This document shows, piece by piece, positions 26,551-37,498 of a stretch of 64,000 nt of DNA. Positions within the stretch are counted from its first letter, which is position 1. Each line of letters starts with the position of its first letter. The DNA comes from Frigoriglobus tundricola (GTDB lineage: Bacteria > Planctomycetota > Planctomycetia > Gemmatales > Gemmataceae): positions 3,844,001 through 3,908,000 of the forward strand of contig NZ_CP053452.2 of NCBI RefSeq assembly GCF_013128195.2, written 5' to 3'. The position numbers were made by a program, and so were the translations under genes. The notes under the pieces were generated by a model, which saw only the letters and a program-made list of their open reading frames with translations, ran no database searches and was not told the DNA's origin.

Positions 26551-27486
26551 CTACTGGACGATTTCCACCTCGAAGATCAGCGTCGCGCCGCCCGGAATGT
26601 CCGGCGGGTACCCCTGTTCCCCGTAACCCAACGCCGCGGGGATCACGAGCTTACGGATGCCGCCCGGTTTCATCCCCGGAATGCCCCGGCTCCAACCTTG
26701 CACCACTCCGTTCAAGCTGAATTGCATCGGCTTGCCCCGCTTGTGGCTGCTGTCGAATACCTTTCCGTCTACCGTCCAACCGGTGTAGTGGGCCAGCACC
26801 GACGCACCGGGTTTGACCGGCTCACCGGTTCCTTCCTTGAGGTCGCGAATTTTGAGCCCGTCGCCAATGTCCTTCAAACCGGGATCGTCGGTTCCGCCGT
26901 TCGATTGGTCGGACGGCATCGACTGCCCCGGCCCGGACGCCATCGCGCCGGACCCGGCAGTTGTGCTTGTCGACGGGGCCGACGCGATCAGTTCCACCTC
27001 GAAGATGAGCGTGCTGCCGCCCGGAATCTTCGGCGGAGATCCTCTGGAACCGTAGCCTTTATCGGGGGATATTACGATCTTGCGGATGCCGCCCGGTTTC
27101 ATCCCCGGAATGCCTTCTTGCCACCCCTTGATGAGGTTCTGGAGCTTGAACGTGGTCGGCTGACCGCGCTCCTTGCTGCTATCGAAAACCTTCCCGTCGG
27201 TTAGCCACCCGGTGTAGTGGATCGTCACCTCCGCGCCCTCCGGGCACGGGGTCCCCGTGCCCACCTTGACGTCGCGGTAGCGCACGCCCGGGGCCACCTC
27301 CTTCAGGTCGGGGTCGTCGGTGGAACCGTTCGAGCCGTCGGACATGTTCCGGCCGTCCCCGCCCGAGACGAACACCACCAGACACGCGAGCACGATGACC
27401 GCGGCCAGCGCACCGGCCGGCGCGAGGAACTGCTTGATCTTCGCCTTGTCCACGCCCGCCGGCTGGGGGGCACCCGGTTCCGCCAT
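26551..27486 (-). CDS. Membrane-anchored protein with two FKBP domains (311 aa)
   Basis: FKBP-type isomerases speed the turning of prolyl bonds during folding. ATG at 27486 follows GGAG; a GTG at 27504 is possible. A cytoplasmic N-terminus of about 25 residues precedes one transmembrane helix (FLAPAGALAAVIVLACLVVFV). Two FKBP domains follow, about residues 75-165 and 210-311. Each has V-x-Y-x-G-W, KVFDSS, the GW-x-x-G-I-PGMKPGG-x-RK segment and a final LIFEVE strand. The two are clearly copies of one another, joined by a Ser/Thr/Gly-rich linker. It probably acts as a folding helper outside the membrane. It converges with the PfkB gene. Confidence 0.9.
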   Translation of the reverse strand: MAEPGAPQPAGVDKAKIKQFLAPAGALAAVIVLACLVVFVSGGDGRNMSDGSNGSTDDPDLKEVAPGVRYRDVKVGTGTPCPEGAEVTIHYTGWLTDGKVFDSSKERGQPTTFKLQNLIKGWQEGIPGMKPGGIRKIVISPDKGYGSRGSPPKIPGGSTLIFEVELIASAPSTSTTAGSGAMASGPGQSMPSDQSNGGTDDPGLKDIGDGLKIRDLKEGTGEPVKPGASVLAHYTGWTVDGKVFDSSHKRGKPMQFSLNGVVQGWSRGIPGMKPGGIRKLVIPAALGYGEQGYPPDIPGGATLIFEVEIVQ

Positions 27487-27582
27487 GTCTGTCTCCGCGA
27501 CCACGAGAATGAAGGACGAACGCTGTTATAGCACCGCGTGCCGGGATAGGATCATCCACACCCTTTCACTACGAGGTTCGCC

Positions 27583-28455
27583 ATGCGAGTGTTCGTGTTC
27601 GCCGCCCTCGCGGTCGCACTGAGCGTCGGCGCCGCACCCCTCCGCGCCCGAGGCCCCGGGGACGACAAGAAGGAGAAGGAACTTCAGCAACTCGTTGACG
27701 ACATCGAGGCGGCCGGGAAGGCCCGCGAGTACGACAAGGTGCTGACCCTGGCTAAAAAGGCCGCGGAACTCGACCCGAAGAACCCGGCCATTCCCTTTGC
27801 GGCCGGTTCGGCGCACCTCAGCCTCCGCCAGAACGCGGAGGCCGTGAAAGCGTTCACGGAGGTGATCAAGCTCGAACCGAAGGCCGCCATCGCCTACGAC
27901 CGCCGCGGCGACGCCCGGCTCAAACTCGGGCACTTCAAAGAGGCGGTCGCGGACTTCGACGAGTACCTGAAGGCGAACCCGAAATTCGCCCCGGACCACT
28001 GGCGGCGCGGCATCGCCCTCTACTACGCCGGCCGGTTCCGGGACGGCGTCGATCAGTTCGAACTGCACCGGAAAGTGAACCCCGAGGACGTCGAGAATTC
28101 GGCGTGGCACTACCTGTGTAACGCCCGCGCGAACACGCCGAAGAAGGCCCGCGCGGATCTCATCCCGGTCACGAAGGACGCCCGCGTGCCGATGAAGCAG
28201 GTCCTCGAGTTGTTCGCGGGCACGCTGAAGCCGAAGGACGTGATCGCCGCCGCCGAGCACGCGAACCTGAAGGGCGAGGACCTCACGGAGGCCCGGTTCT
28301 ACGCCCACCTGTACGTCGGACTGTACTACGAGAGCGAAGGCGATACGAAGCAGGCGCTCGAACACGTCACCGAGGCCGCCGAGAAGTATAAGATCGGCCA
28401 TTACATGTGGGACGTGGCCGACGTACACATGAAGTTGTTGAAGGCCAAGAAGTGA
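27583..28455 (+). CDS. Secreted TPR protein (290 aa)
   Basis: A signal peptide (MRVFVFAALAVALSVGAAPLRA) precedes several TPR units: AREYDKVLTLAKKAAELDPK near residue 47, AVKAFTEVIKLEPKAAIAYD near 87, FKEAVADFDEYLKANPKFAP near 120 and FRDGVDQFELHRKVNPEDVE near 153. The later part has fewer repeats but ends in a TPR-like helix (DTKQALEHVTEAAEKYKI). The plan resembles NlpI-type proteins, which act as adaptors in the periplasm. Partners are unknown. It is divergent from the FKBP gene by 96 bases and upstream of the kinase-PstS gene on the same strand, 279 bases away. Confidence 0.82.
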   Translation: MRVFVFAALAVALSVGAAPLRARGPGDDKKEKELQQLVDDIEAAGKAREYDKVLTLAKKAAELDPKNPAIPFAAGSAHLSLRQNAEAVKAFTEVIKLEPKAAIAYDRRGDARLKLGHFKEAVADFDEYLKANPKFAPDHWRRGIALYYAGRFRDGVDQFELHRKVNPEDVENSAWHYLCNARANTPKKARADLIPVTKDARVPMKQVLELFAGTLKPKDVIAAAEHANLKGEDLTEARFYAHLYVGLYYESEGDTKQALEHVTEAAEKYKIGHYMWDVADVHMKLLKAKK

Positions 28456-28734
28456 TGGGGCGGCCCCACCTTGCGGGCCGGACTCACCGGTCCGCAAGGG
28501 CGCGTGCGCCTGCGTGGCGACACGGCCGCTCACGCCTCTCCCCACACGTCCCGTTTTATCACACCGCCGGTCCCCCAGCGGGCTCACCCACGGCCGCAAG
28601 CGGCCGACCGTTTACCTCGGTCCGACCCGACCAACGATCCCGGCGGCGGAGCATCCCTTCTTACAAGATTCATATTCGTGCGAGCCTCCGGCCCTACCCT
28701 AAATAAATCGACCCTGGGCACCACGATAGACCCT

Positions 28735-31182
<2,448 letters not shown>

Positions 31183-31216
31183 GAGGGGCTTGCGCTGGGA
31201 CCCCTTGACGGGCGGC

Positions 31217-32200
31217 TCAAGTCCAGTCCGGACCCTTCTCCCGGATGAGTTCGCACAGTTTTGTGGCGCTGGGTGGGAGCGTCATGGTGCCGAAGGAGCC
31301 CTCGTACCTTTGGGCTCGGGCCAACACCGTGGCGAACGCCAGGTGGACGATCAATACCGCTCCGACGTGCGCGCCGAAGCGACGCGCGCCGACCGCGTTC
31401 CCGTCGTCCAAGCCCCACCCCACCTTTAGCCGATCATTCACCCGCTCGACGCTCGTGCGCCCCTTGTACCGTTTCTCGAATTGCGGGGTCGCGCGTGGGA
31501 TCGACGGGAACCGACGCAGGTCGATCTCTTGAGCCCCTCCACCAGCGTCTCGATGCACTCGTTGGCGCCCGTCTTAGTGCCCGTGATGCGATACGACAGG
31601 ACCACCTCGTGGGTGACATCGACCAACAGATGCACCGTGTACCCGAACCACTCGACCACCTTCGTCACCTTGCCGTCGTCCTTGTACTCCTTGCGCCCCC
31701 CGCTCGCCTGGGGCAATCCGTCGGTGGTCTCGGTCTCCCGGCGCCCCGCGTCGGGCTCGGGGCGTCCTCGCAGTCCGGTCGAATCGCCGGCCGTGTGTCG
31801 TCCCAGATCGGGCACCGCGGACCCGAGACGTTGGACCATGTGATCGAAGATGTCGCGGAGTAGTTCGAGGTGGGGGCTGTCCCAGAACGGCCAGGAACCG
31901 GGTCCGGTTCCACCCGTTGGGCACGTCCCCTTCGTTCTCGATGCCGATGAGCACGCGCAACGGCGCGCTGCGCCGGAGCTCCTCGAGACACGCTTCGATC
32001 GAGGTGTGCCGGAGGATGATGGACAACAGGAGCACGCCCCAGAGAACAGATACCGGATACGTGTTGCACCTGTTATGTCGGCGCGCGTTGAGGGTCGCCC
32101 GGAGCTTCCCATCGGGGATCGCGCGGAGCGTGTCTTTGATGAGGCCCGGCGTGGGCGAGACCTCGAGTTCGTCGCAGGGAAACAATGACTTGGTGGTATG
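31217..32200 (-). pseudogene. Decayed DDE transposase of an insertion sequence
   Basis: Three pieces of one transposase lie in three frames. The first, about 32200-31880, reads GLIKDTLRAIPDGKLRATLN to FLAVLGQP. The second, about 31880-31535, reads LELLRDIFDHMVQRLG to CIETLVEGLK and has Asp in TAGDST and HLLVDVTHE. The third, about 31535-31217, reads IDLRRFPSIPRATPQFEKRY with the Glu in SVERVNDRLK. So the DDE residues survive but two frameshifts split them, and the spacing between pieces two and three is too short for the family, which implies an internal deletion. It cannot make an active enzyme. I found no clear terminal repeats. Confidence 0.8.
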
Positions 32201-32365
32201 AAGCCGGATGCGGGACGCCCGTGCGGGTGAATGCGCACAGGGGTGACGCGCAACCGCAGACCTGGGGTAAAAATCCCGAAATGTGATCCCCGGCGCCGAA
32301 AAAACGGCTCGGCACCCGGGCACTTCCGGGGCAACGATTTTCGTACACCCGCCGCAACACCTTGA

Positions 32366-32650
32366 AATCTCGCCACACCAGAGACGCGCAAGCCCCTCCT
32401 GTTCCTCCGCGAACTCTTCCGGAACCCGTTCCGGCCCGTTACCATCTCCCCGCTGTGGCGCACCGACACCGTGTTGGCGCTGGCGCTCACCGTGTACGAG
32501 GCGCGCGACTTCTCCGCGATGCCGATCCTCGCGGACGCGCTCCAAGACGCCGGCTGCGACAACACCGACGTCCTCGATCACTGCCGAGATACGGCCCTCA
32601 CGCACGTTCGCGGGTGCTGGGTCGTCGATCTGGTGCTGGACAAATTTTGA
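32366..32650 (+). pseudogene. C-terminal remnant of a Gemmata-type protein, headless
   Basis: An open frame without a start codon reads LFLRELFRNPFRPV, then WRTDTVLALALTVYEARDFS, MPILADALQDAGCDNTDVL and HVRGCWVVDLVLDKF before TGA at 32648-32650. From memory, this matches the conserved C-terminal tail of a protein type common in Gemmata, where the order is N-P-F-R-P-V, W, Y-E-x-R, P-I-L-A-D-A-L, C, and H-V-R-G-C-W-V-V-D. A stop (32363-32365) and transposase-related DNA lie directly upstream, so the 5' part was probably lost with the insertion. Confidence 0.72.
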
Positions 32651-32668
32651 CACCGTATCGTACTTCAC

Positions 32669-32728
32669 CGCGCCGAATGTAACGCTGACCTTCGCGGCCT
32701 TGCTCCCGTGGTCGCGATGTGTTGAAGT
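32669..32728 (+). repeat. 60-bp direct repeat, copy 1, upstream of the LRR gene
   Basis: CGCGCCGAATGTAACGCTGA through CGATGTGTTGAAGTA is repeated with about six differences at 34712-34771, upstream of the next gene. The shared core CGGCCTTGCTCCCGTG is identical. It may be a promoter or leader copied together with a gene start. Confidence 0.75.
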
Positions 32729-32819
32729 AGGATCGCTCAGTACCGTTCCACTGGCTCTGGTTTGCGCCGTTCGTTGAACGAGTTGCTGTTGCGCCGTGTG
32801 TCTGCCGAGCGTTGTGACC

Positions 32820-34619
32820 ATGTTCCCAATGTACGTCCTCGTTCTGCTCGTGCCCGGGGCCCCGCCCACCGAGACCCGTGCCGAGGCTCGTGCGGCCGAG
32901 TACGTCGAGGCCCTTGGCGGTAGAGTCGTGCGGTGGGAGCCGCCGCGGCGGTTCGGGAATCCCGTTGTCGAGGTGGATTTGTGGATGTGCCCCGGCTGCA
33001 CAGACGAAAATCTCAAGCACCTGGCTGCCCTGCGGGAACTCCGCGCGCTGCGATTAGCCGAAACCAATCTGACGGATGCCGGTATCGGAGCGGTCACCGG
33101 TTTCAAACTTCTGGTCGAACTCGATCTTCAGGGCACCGATGTGACCGACGACGGGCTCAAGGGCCTTCAGAACTTGACCGCGCTCGAAGGGCTCTGCCTC
33201 GGAGGGTCGGAAGTGACGGACGCGGGCCTGAAAGCGCTGACGGCACTTAAGAGCCTGAAGCGGCTGGACCTGGACGGCTCCCTTTCTCTGCGGAAAGCGA
33301 TTCGCCACCAATCCGATGTCCCTCAGCCGCGGGAGCAGATCACCGAAGAGGGCCTTCGGGCTCTTGGCAAACTGGACTCGCTGGAAGAACTGGAGCTCGG
33401 GGGCACGGCCACGACCGACGAGGTACTCAAGGAGTTCGTCAAGCTCAAGCGGCTCCGTGTCCTGCGGTTGAACGGCACCAGGGTGACCGACGCGGGGGTG
33501 GACACGATCGCCAAACTCGAAGCGATCGAAGAGTTGGACCTCCGGTGCGCGGTCTCGGGCGCGGGTCTCAAAAAGCTTTCCGGACTCAAACGCCTGCGGT
33601 CGCTGCGATTGAGCGCCACCGTAACCGATGCCGACCTCAAAGAAATTGCGGGATTTCCGGCGCTACAGGAACTCGACCTCCGCAGCTCGCGCGTCACGGA
33701 CGCCGGGCTGGGCCACCTGCGCGGCACGACCGAGCTTCGCTCGCTGGACTTGAACGGGACCGGAGTCACCGATGCCGGGGTGAAACATCTGACCGCGCTT
33801 CGGCAGCTCGAAACGCTGAGTCTGGCTCAGACGCAGGTGCGGGGCGAGGGGCTGGCCGCGATCGGCGCACTGACGCAACTGCACACCCTCGACCTGAGCG
33901 GCACGAAGGTGACCGACGACGGGCTGAAAGGGCTCGCGCCCCTCACCCAACTCCGGGCACTCTATCTCGGCAACACAGGTGTGACCGACGAGGGCCTCAA
34001 CCGGCTCGCGCCGCTGACGCAACTGCGCACCCTCTACCTCGCCAACACACGAATCCGCGGCGAGGGCTTTGCCGCGCTCGGTGCGGCCACCGAACTGCGC
34101 GACCTCGATCTGCGGCGGACGCCGTTCGACGACGCCGGATTGAAGCACCTGGCCGCGTTCCACGACCTCCGCAAACTGGAGCTCTCCGGGACGCAAGTGC
34201 GGGGCGAGGGGTTGGCCGCACTCGGCACACTGACGCAACTACACACCCTCGACCTGAGCGGCACAAAGGTGACCGACGACGGGCTGAAAGGGCTCGCGCC
34301 CCTGACCCGGCTCCGGGCGCTGGACCTCGGCGACACCGGCGTGTCCGACGACGGCCTGAAGCGGCTCGCGCCGCTGGCGCAACTCCGGACGCTCCGCCTC
34401 GCCAACACACAAGTCCGCGGAAACGCGATTCACGAACTTGGCGCGCTCGAGTTCCTCCGCCATCTGGATCTGTCCCGGAGCGGCGCGGCCGACAACGCCC
34501 TCGACGCGCTGGGCAAGATGGAACGGCTCCGGCGGCTCGATCTCGTGGGCACAAAGGTTTCGGTTGCGGGGGCCGAGGGGTTACAAAAGACGCTCTCCGA
34601 GTGCATTATTGTTCGGTAG
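32820..34619 (+). CDS. Exported leucine-rich repeat protein (599 aa)
   Basis: ATG at 32820 starts a short signal-like segment (MFPMYVLVLLVPGAPP); a GTG at 32796 would add eight residues. About 20 LRR units of 24 residues follow, with the pattern L-x-x-L-x-x-L-x-L-x-x-T-x-V-T-D-x-G-L-K-x-L, typical of the bacterial LRR type rich in Asp-Gly-Leu. One unit near residue 150 carries an insert of about 15 residues. Residues about 337-456 and 457-576 are copies of the same 120-residue block, nearly identical at DNA level in parts. LRR proteins bind other proteins; the target is unknown. The 60-bp repeat at 32669 lies upstream. Confidence 0.88.
   Translation: MFPMYVLVLLVPGAPPTETRAEARAAEYVEALGGRVVRWEPPRRFGNPVVEVDLWMCPGCTDENLKHLAALRELRALRLAETNLTDAGIGAVTGFKLLVELDLQGTDVTDDGLKGLQNLTALEGLCLGGSEVTDAGLKALTALKSLKRLDLDGSLSLRKAIRHQSDVPQPREQITEEGLRALGKLDSLEELELGGTATTDEVLKEFVKLKRLRVLRLNGTRVTDAGVDTIAKLEAIEELDLRCAVSGAGLKKLSGLKRLRSLRLSATVTDADLKEIAGFPALQELDLRSSRVTDAGLGHLRGTTELRSLDLNGTGVTDAGVKHLTALRQLETLSLAQTQVRGEGLAAIGALTQLHTLDLSGTKVTDDGLKGLAPLTQLRALYLGNTGVTDEGLNRLAPLTQLRTLYLANTRIRGEGFAALGAATELRDLDLRRTPFDDAGLKHLAAFHDLRKLELSGTQVRGEGLAALGTLTQLHTLDLSGTKVTDDGLKGLAPLTRLRALDLGDTGVSDDGLKRLAPLAQLRTLRLANTQVRGNAIHELGALEFLRHLDLSRSGAADNALDALGKMERLRRLDLVGTKVSVAGAEGLQKTLSECIIVR
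33829..34548 (+). repeat. Tandem 360-bp duplication inside the LRR gene
   Basis: DNA from about 33829 to 34188 recurs from about 34189 to 34548. The stretch around 33835-33960 and 34195-34320 is almost identical (for example GACCGACGACGGGCTGAAAG in both), while the last third has diverged. The period is 360 bases, five LRR units. Confidence 0.75.
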
Positions 34620-34711
34620 TGGTGGGGCGCCCACCAACACGAGCGACCGCGATGGTTCGCTCCCTCTGTCACGATTCGCCCGCCCGCGACCGATACCCCC
34701 TCCCCGCTCCC

Positions 34712-34771
34712 CGCGCCGAGTGTAACGGTGACCGTCGCGGCCTTGCTCCCGTGACCGCGATGTGTTGAATT
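34712..34771 (+). repeat. 60-bp direct repeat, copy 2, upstream of the PDZ gene
   Basis: This is the second copy of the repeat at 32669-32728, about 2.04 kb away. It ends 38 bases before the PDZ gene start. The 3' part, GCGATGTGTTGAATTA, is also echoed at 44652-44670 (GCGGTGATGTGTTGAGCTA). Confidence 0.75.
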
Positions 34772-34809
34772 AAAGACTACGCTCCGCGCCTCAATTTGGG
34801 AGTTCCGTC

Positions 34810-35892
34810 ATGATTCGGGCCGGGATGTGTGTCGCCACGGGCGTCCTCGCAACGGTCGCGACCTGGGCCGGGGTCGCGCACTTCACCCCCGCCGACGCCG
34901 CTCCTGTCGGCGCCGCGCGCGAGGACACGAAGCCCACAGCCGACGCGAAGCCGGTCGATCTGACCGCACTGCGGGCTTCGATCGAGGCGGCGACCAACCG
35001 CGGCGAGAACGTGGACGAGGTCCGCAAGGCGTTTGACGCGTTTGAGAAGTCCGCGCCCAAGACCGGGGCCGACGCGGTGCCATCGGAACTCCAGACCCTG
35101 CGCGACGCGGTGGACGCCGCCGCCCGCAAGGGCGAGGCCGTCGAGGCGATCGCAAAGGAACTCGCCGCCGTCGAGACGGCGGTCGCGGGCCGGTCGCTCG
35201 CCAAGCCCCGGCCGGAGCCGCGCCGGGAGCCCGATCCGTCGCCGAACCCGGGTTTCCTGCCGTTCCCCAACGCCGACATCGGCGGCGTCGATCCCAAGCT
35301 GTTCAACAAAGCGATGGAGTTGCAGCGAAGGGCGAAGGAGCTGATGCTGAAGAACCCCCGCGACCCGGAGGCGATCAAGGAGGCGCAGCGGCTCAGAACC
35401 GAGGCGGCCGAACTTCTGCTGAAAGCCGCACGAGGCGGCGGGGCCGGCGGGTTGCCGATCGCGCCCCTGTTCCCGGACCTGGACCGCAACCAGGACCGCG
35501 TCCGGTTCGGCATCCGCATGGACCGGGTGCCCGCCGTCGCCGCCGACCAACTCGGGCTGGAGCCGAACACGGGCATCGTCGTCGCGCTCGTCATGCCCGG
35601 CACCGCGGCCGAAAAGGCCGGGCTGAAGATGTACGACATCATTTTGGAATTCGCCGGTAAGCCCGTGACCGACAACACCGAAGACTTCGCCCAGCGCGTG
35701 AACGACGTGAAGGCCGGAGAGAAGGTCGATCTCGTGCTACTCCGCAAGGGCAAGAAGGTGGAAGTAAAGGGCATCGAACTGCCGGACGTGCCGCGTCGGC
35801 CGGCTCAGCCGCAACCGCTCCCGTTCCCGGCGCTCCCTCTGCCGGGGCTGGCGCCGCAGGCCGCCCCCGCTCCACTCCAACTGTTACCATGA
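34810..35892 (+). CDS. Exported PDZ-domain protein (360 aa)
   Basis: ATG at 34810 follows GGGAG and begins a signal or anchor segment (MIRAGMCVATGVLATVATWAGVAHF). Residues about 45-125 are alanine-rich helices (LRASIEAATNRGENVDEVRK). Another helical segment at about 155-215 precedes a PDZ domain at about 235-322, with FGIRMDRV, TGIVVALVMPGTAAEKAGLKMYDII and the AQRVNDVKAGEKVDLVLLRKGK pair of helix and strand. The tail is Pro/Leu-rich. There is no protease domain, so it is not a DegP/HtrA enzyme; it probably binds C-termini or recruits partners in the envelope. A hairpin follows the stop. Confidence 0.87.
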   Translation: MIRAGMCVATGVLATVATWAGVAHFTPADAAPVGAAREDTKPTADAKPVDLTALRASIEAATNRGENVDEVRKAFDAFEKSAPKTGADAVPSELQTLRDAVDAAARKGEAVEAIAKELAAVETAVAGRSLAKPRPEPRREPDPSPNPGFLPFPNADIGGVDPKLFNKAMELQRRAKELMLKNPRDPEAIKEAQRLRTEAAELLLKAARGGGAGGLPIAPLFPDLDRNQDRVRFGIRMDRVPAVAADQLGLEPNTGIVVALVMPGTAAEKAGLKMYDIILEFAGKPVTDNTEDFAQRVNDVKAGEKVDLVLLRKGKKVEVKGIELPDVPRRPAQPQPLPFPALPLPGLAPQAAPAPLQLLP

Positions 35893-35904
35893 TGACGCGC
35901 ATCG

Positions 35905-35959
35905 CAAGTCGTAAAGTCGAAGAGCCGATTGGGTTTGGGGTCTTCGACTTTACGACTTG
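35905..35959. terminator. Strong hairpin terminator between convergent genes
   Basis: CAAGTCGTAAAGTCGAAGA (35905-35923) pairs perfectly with 35941-35959, loop 17 bases. It begins 13 bases after the PDZ stop and precedes the BBP7 stop at 36002, so it can serve both directions. It is AT-richer than its surroundings. Confidence 0.75.
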
Positions 35960-36001
35960 TGACTTGTTGACTTGAGACTGCGCTGAAGTCGTGAGACGGC
36001 A

Positions 36002-37381
36002 CTAAAAGCGCAGGTCGAGCCCCAGAGTGAACAGGTGCGTGGTGAAATCCACCGCCTGGGGACGCAGGGTCGTGCTCGCCGTGAACATCTCTTCCGCCCG
36101 GCGCACGTTGTTCCAATAGATGAAGCTGTACCCGGCCGTCAGCCGGAGCCGGTCGGTCGCGCGCCAGTTCACCCGCACGCCGCCCTCACCGACCACCCCG
36201 AGATACGTCAGGGTGTTGTGGACGTGCGTCTGCGCGAGTGCCGCCTGGTTCGCAGCGGCGGTCGGGAGCGTCGGGGCGACCGCCGTTGCGGTCGTGAACG
36301 GCACCCCGAGCGTCGCGAGCGCCGACGCAGCGGCGGAGCCCGAAGCGGCCGGATTGGCGCTGACGGTCCGGGCGCGATCGAAACCGAGTTCGCTCACGGT
36401 CACACCCAGCGCCGATGCGACGTGAGCTTCCACCGACAAGCGATCGCACCCGGTCGAAGCGAAGAGCCCCAATTGCGGACCGAAGAAATTGTTCCGCGTA
36501 CTCACCCGGTCACCGCCGAACAGGCGCGCCGCGGTCAGTCCGCTCGACGGTACCGTTGTCGCGTCGAATGACGCGCTGAGTTCGTCGCCCAGGTGCAACT
36601 GCCGGTAGCCCGCGAGCGCCTCGAACCGGTAGGTGTCGCCCCCGTCGATCAACTGGCGGAGGTTCAGGTCGCCACCCGTAAACGTGGTTCGCGCGCTGGC
36701 CGCCACGGAGCCCTCTGTCACGCCGGGAAAGGCGACGAAGAGCGGCGCCTGCACCGCGCCCGCGCCGACGCCGGTGAACTGCGGCAGATTGACCACCACC
36801 GCGCCACCCGAAGGCACCGTGACGTTTTCGGTCGCCGAAAAGAGCGAATAGAGCCGGACGGACAGCCCGGTGTGACGGTCGGGGTCGAACCAGATGCCGG
36901 CCTCGGCGCGCAGCCCGCTCCGGTAGTCGTTGAGGACCGGGTGGCCGCCGAACAGCGGCATCGTCGCGCCCTGACCGATCGCCCCCGCGAAGGCGCCCGA
37001 CGACGCGGGGCCCGTGGTCACCACCGGTGCGAGGGTCGGACCGCGTGTGGTACCGATGACCCATTCCGCGGTGAGCCAGGAGGGCAGTTCCGGTCCGCAC
37101 CCGCACCGCGCGAAGATGCAACGCGTAAGAGGCTCGGTCGCAGCAGGTGGAGGGAGCGAATCGCCAGCAGGGACCGCATCGGACAGGAGCACGCAGCCCG
37201 GCGCCTGGAGTTGCTGAAGGTTTGGGACTTTCGCTCCGCCCGACAGAATGATGAGCGGATCGATGAACGTATTGCTGGTCAACAACGGCGCTTCGGAGGG
37301 CGGCATTTGCGGCTGAGCGCGTGCCACGGCAGCCGGCCCAAAGGCCACCGCCGCACACACCACCCAGACCCAATAGCGCAT
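36002..37381 (-). CDS. BBP7-type outer membrane beta-barrel protein (459 aa)
   Basis: BBP7 proteins are planctomycete barrel proteins that were named from Rhodopirellula-type genomes; function is unknown. ATG at 37381 begins a signal peptide (MRYWVWVVCAAVAFGPAAVARA). The mature part starts with a cysteine-containing linker (CIFARCGCGPELPSWLTAEW) and continues as alternating beta strands of about 10 residues with aromatic ends: YRSGLRAEAGIWFDPD, GLSVRLYSLFSATENV, YRFEALAGYRQLHLGDEL, NNFFGPQLGLFAS. The last residues LFTLGLDLRF end with an aromatic Phe, as outer-membrane barrels do for BAM recognition. The segment SWLTAEWVIG is typical of the family opening. Confidence 0.85.
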   Translation of the reverse strand: MRYWVWVVCAAVAFGPAAVARAQPQMPPSEAPLLTSNTFIDPLIILSGGAKVPNLQQLQAPGCVLLSDAVPAGDSLPPPAATEPLTRCIFARCGCGPELPSWLTAEWVIGTTRGPTLAPVVTTGPASSGAFAGAIGQGATMPLFGGHPVLNDYRSGLRAEAGIWFDPDRHTGLSVRLYSLFSATENVTVPSGGAVVVNLPQFTGVGAGAVQAPLFVAFPGVTEGSVAASARTTFTGGDLNLRQLIDGGDTYRFEALAGYRQLHLGDELSASFDATTVPSSGLTAARLFGGDRVSTRNNFFGPQLGLFASTGCDRLSVEAHVASALGVTVSELGFDRARTVSANPAASGSAAASALATLGVPFTTATAVAPTLPTAAANQAALAQTHVHNTLTYLGVVGEGGVRVNWRATDRLRLTAGYSFIYWNNVRRAEEMFTASTTLRPQAVDFTTHLFTLGLDLRF

Positions 37382-37498
37382 GCCCGCCTCCGCTCGTCCG
37401 ACAACGTCCACCGTTGTAATCGGCACAAGCAGGACAGGCTATTTACACGGAATGATCGCTCCCGCACGTGGCGGGGTAAGCTCGGGATTCTGGTCAGG

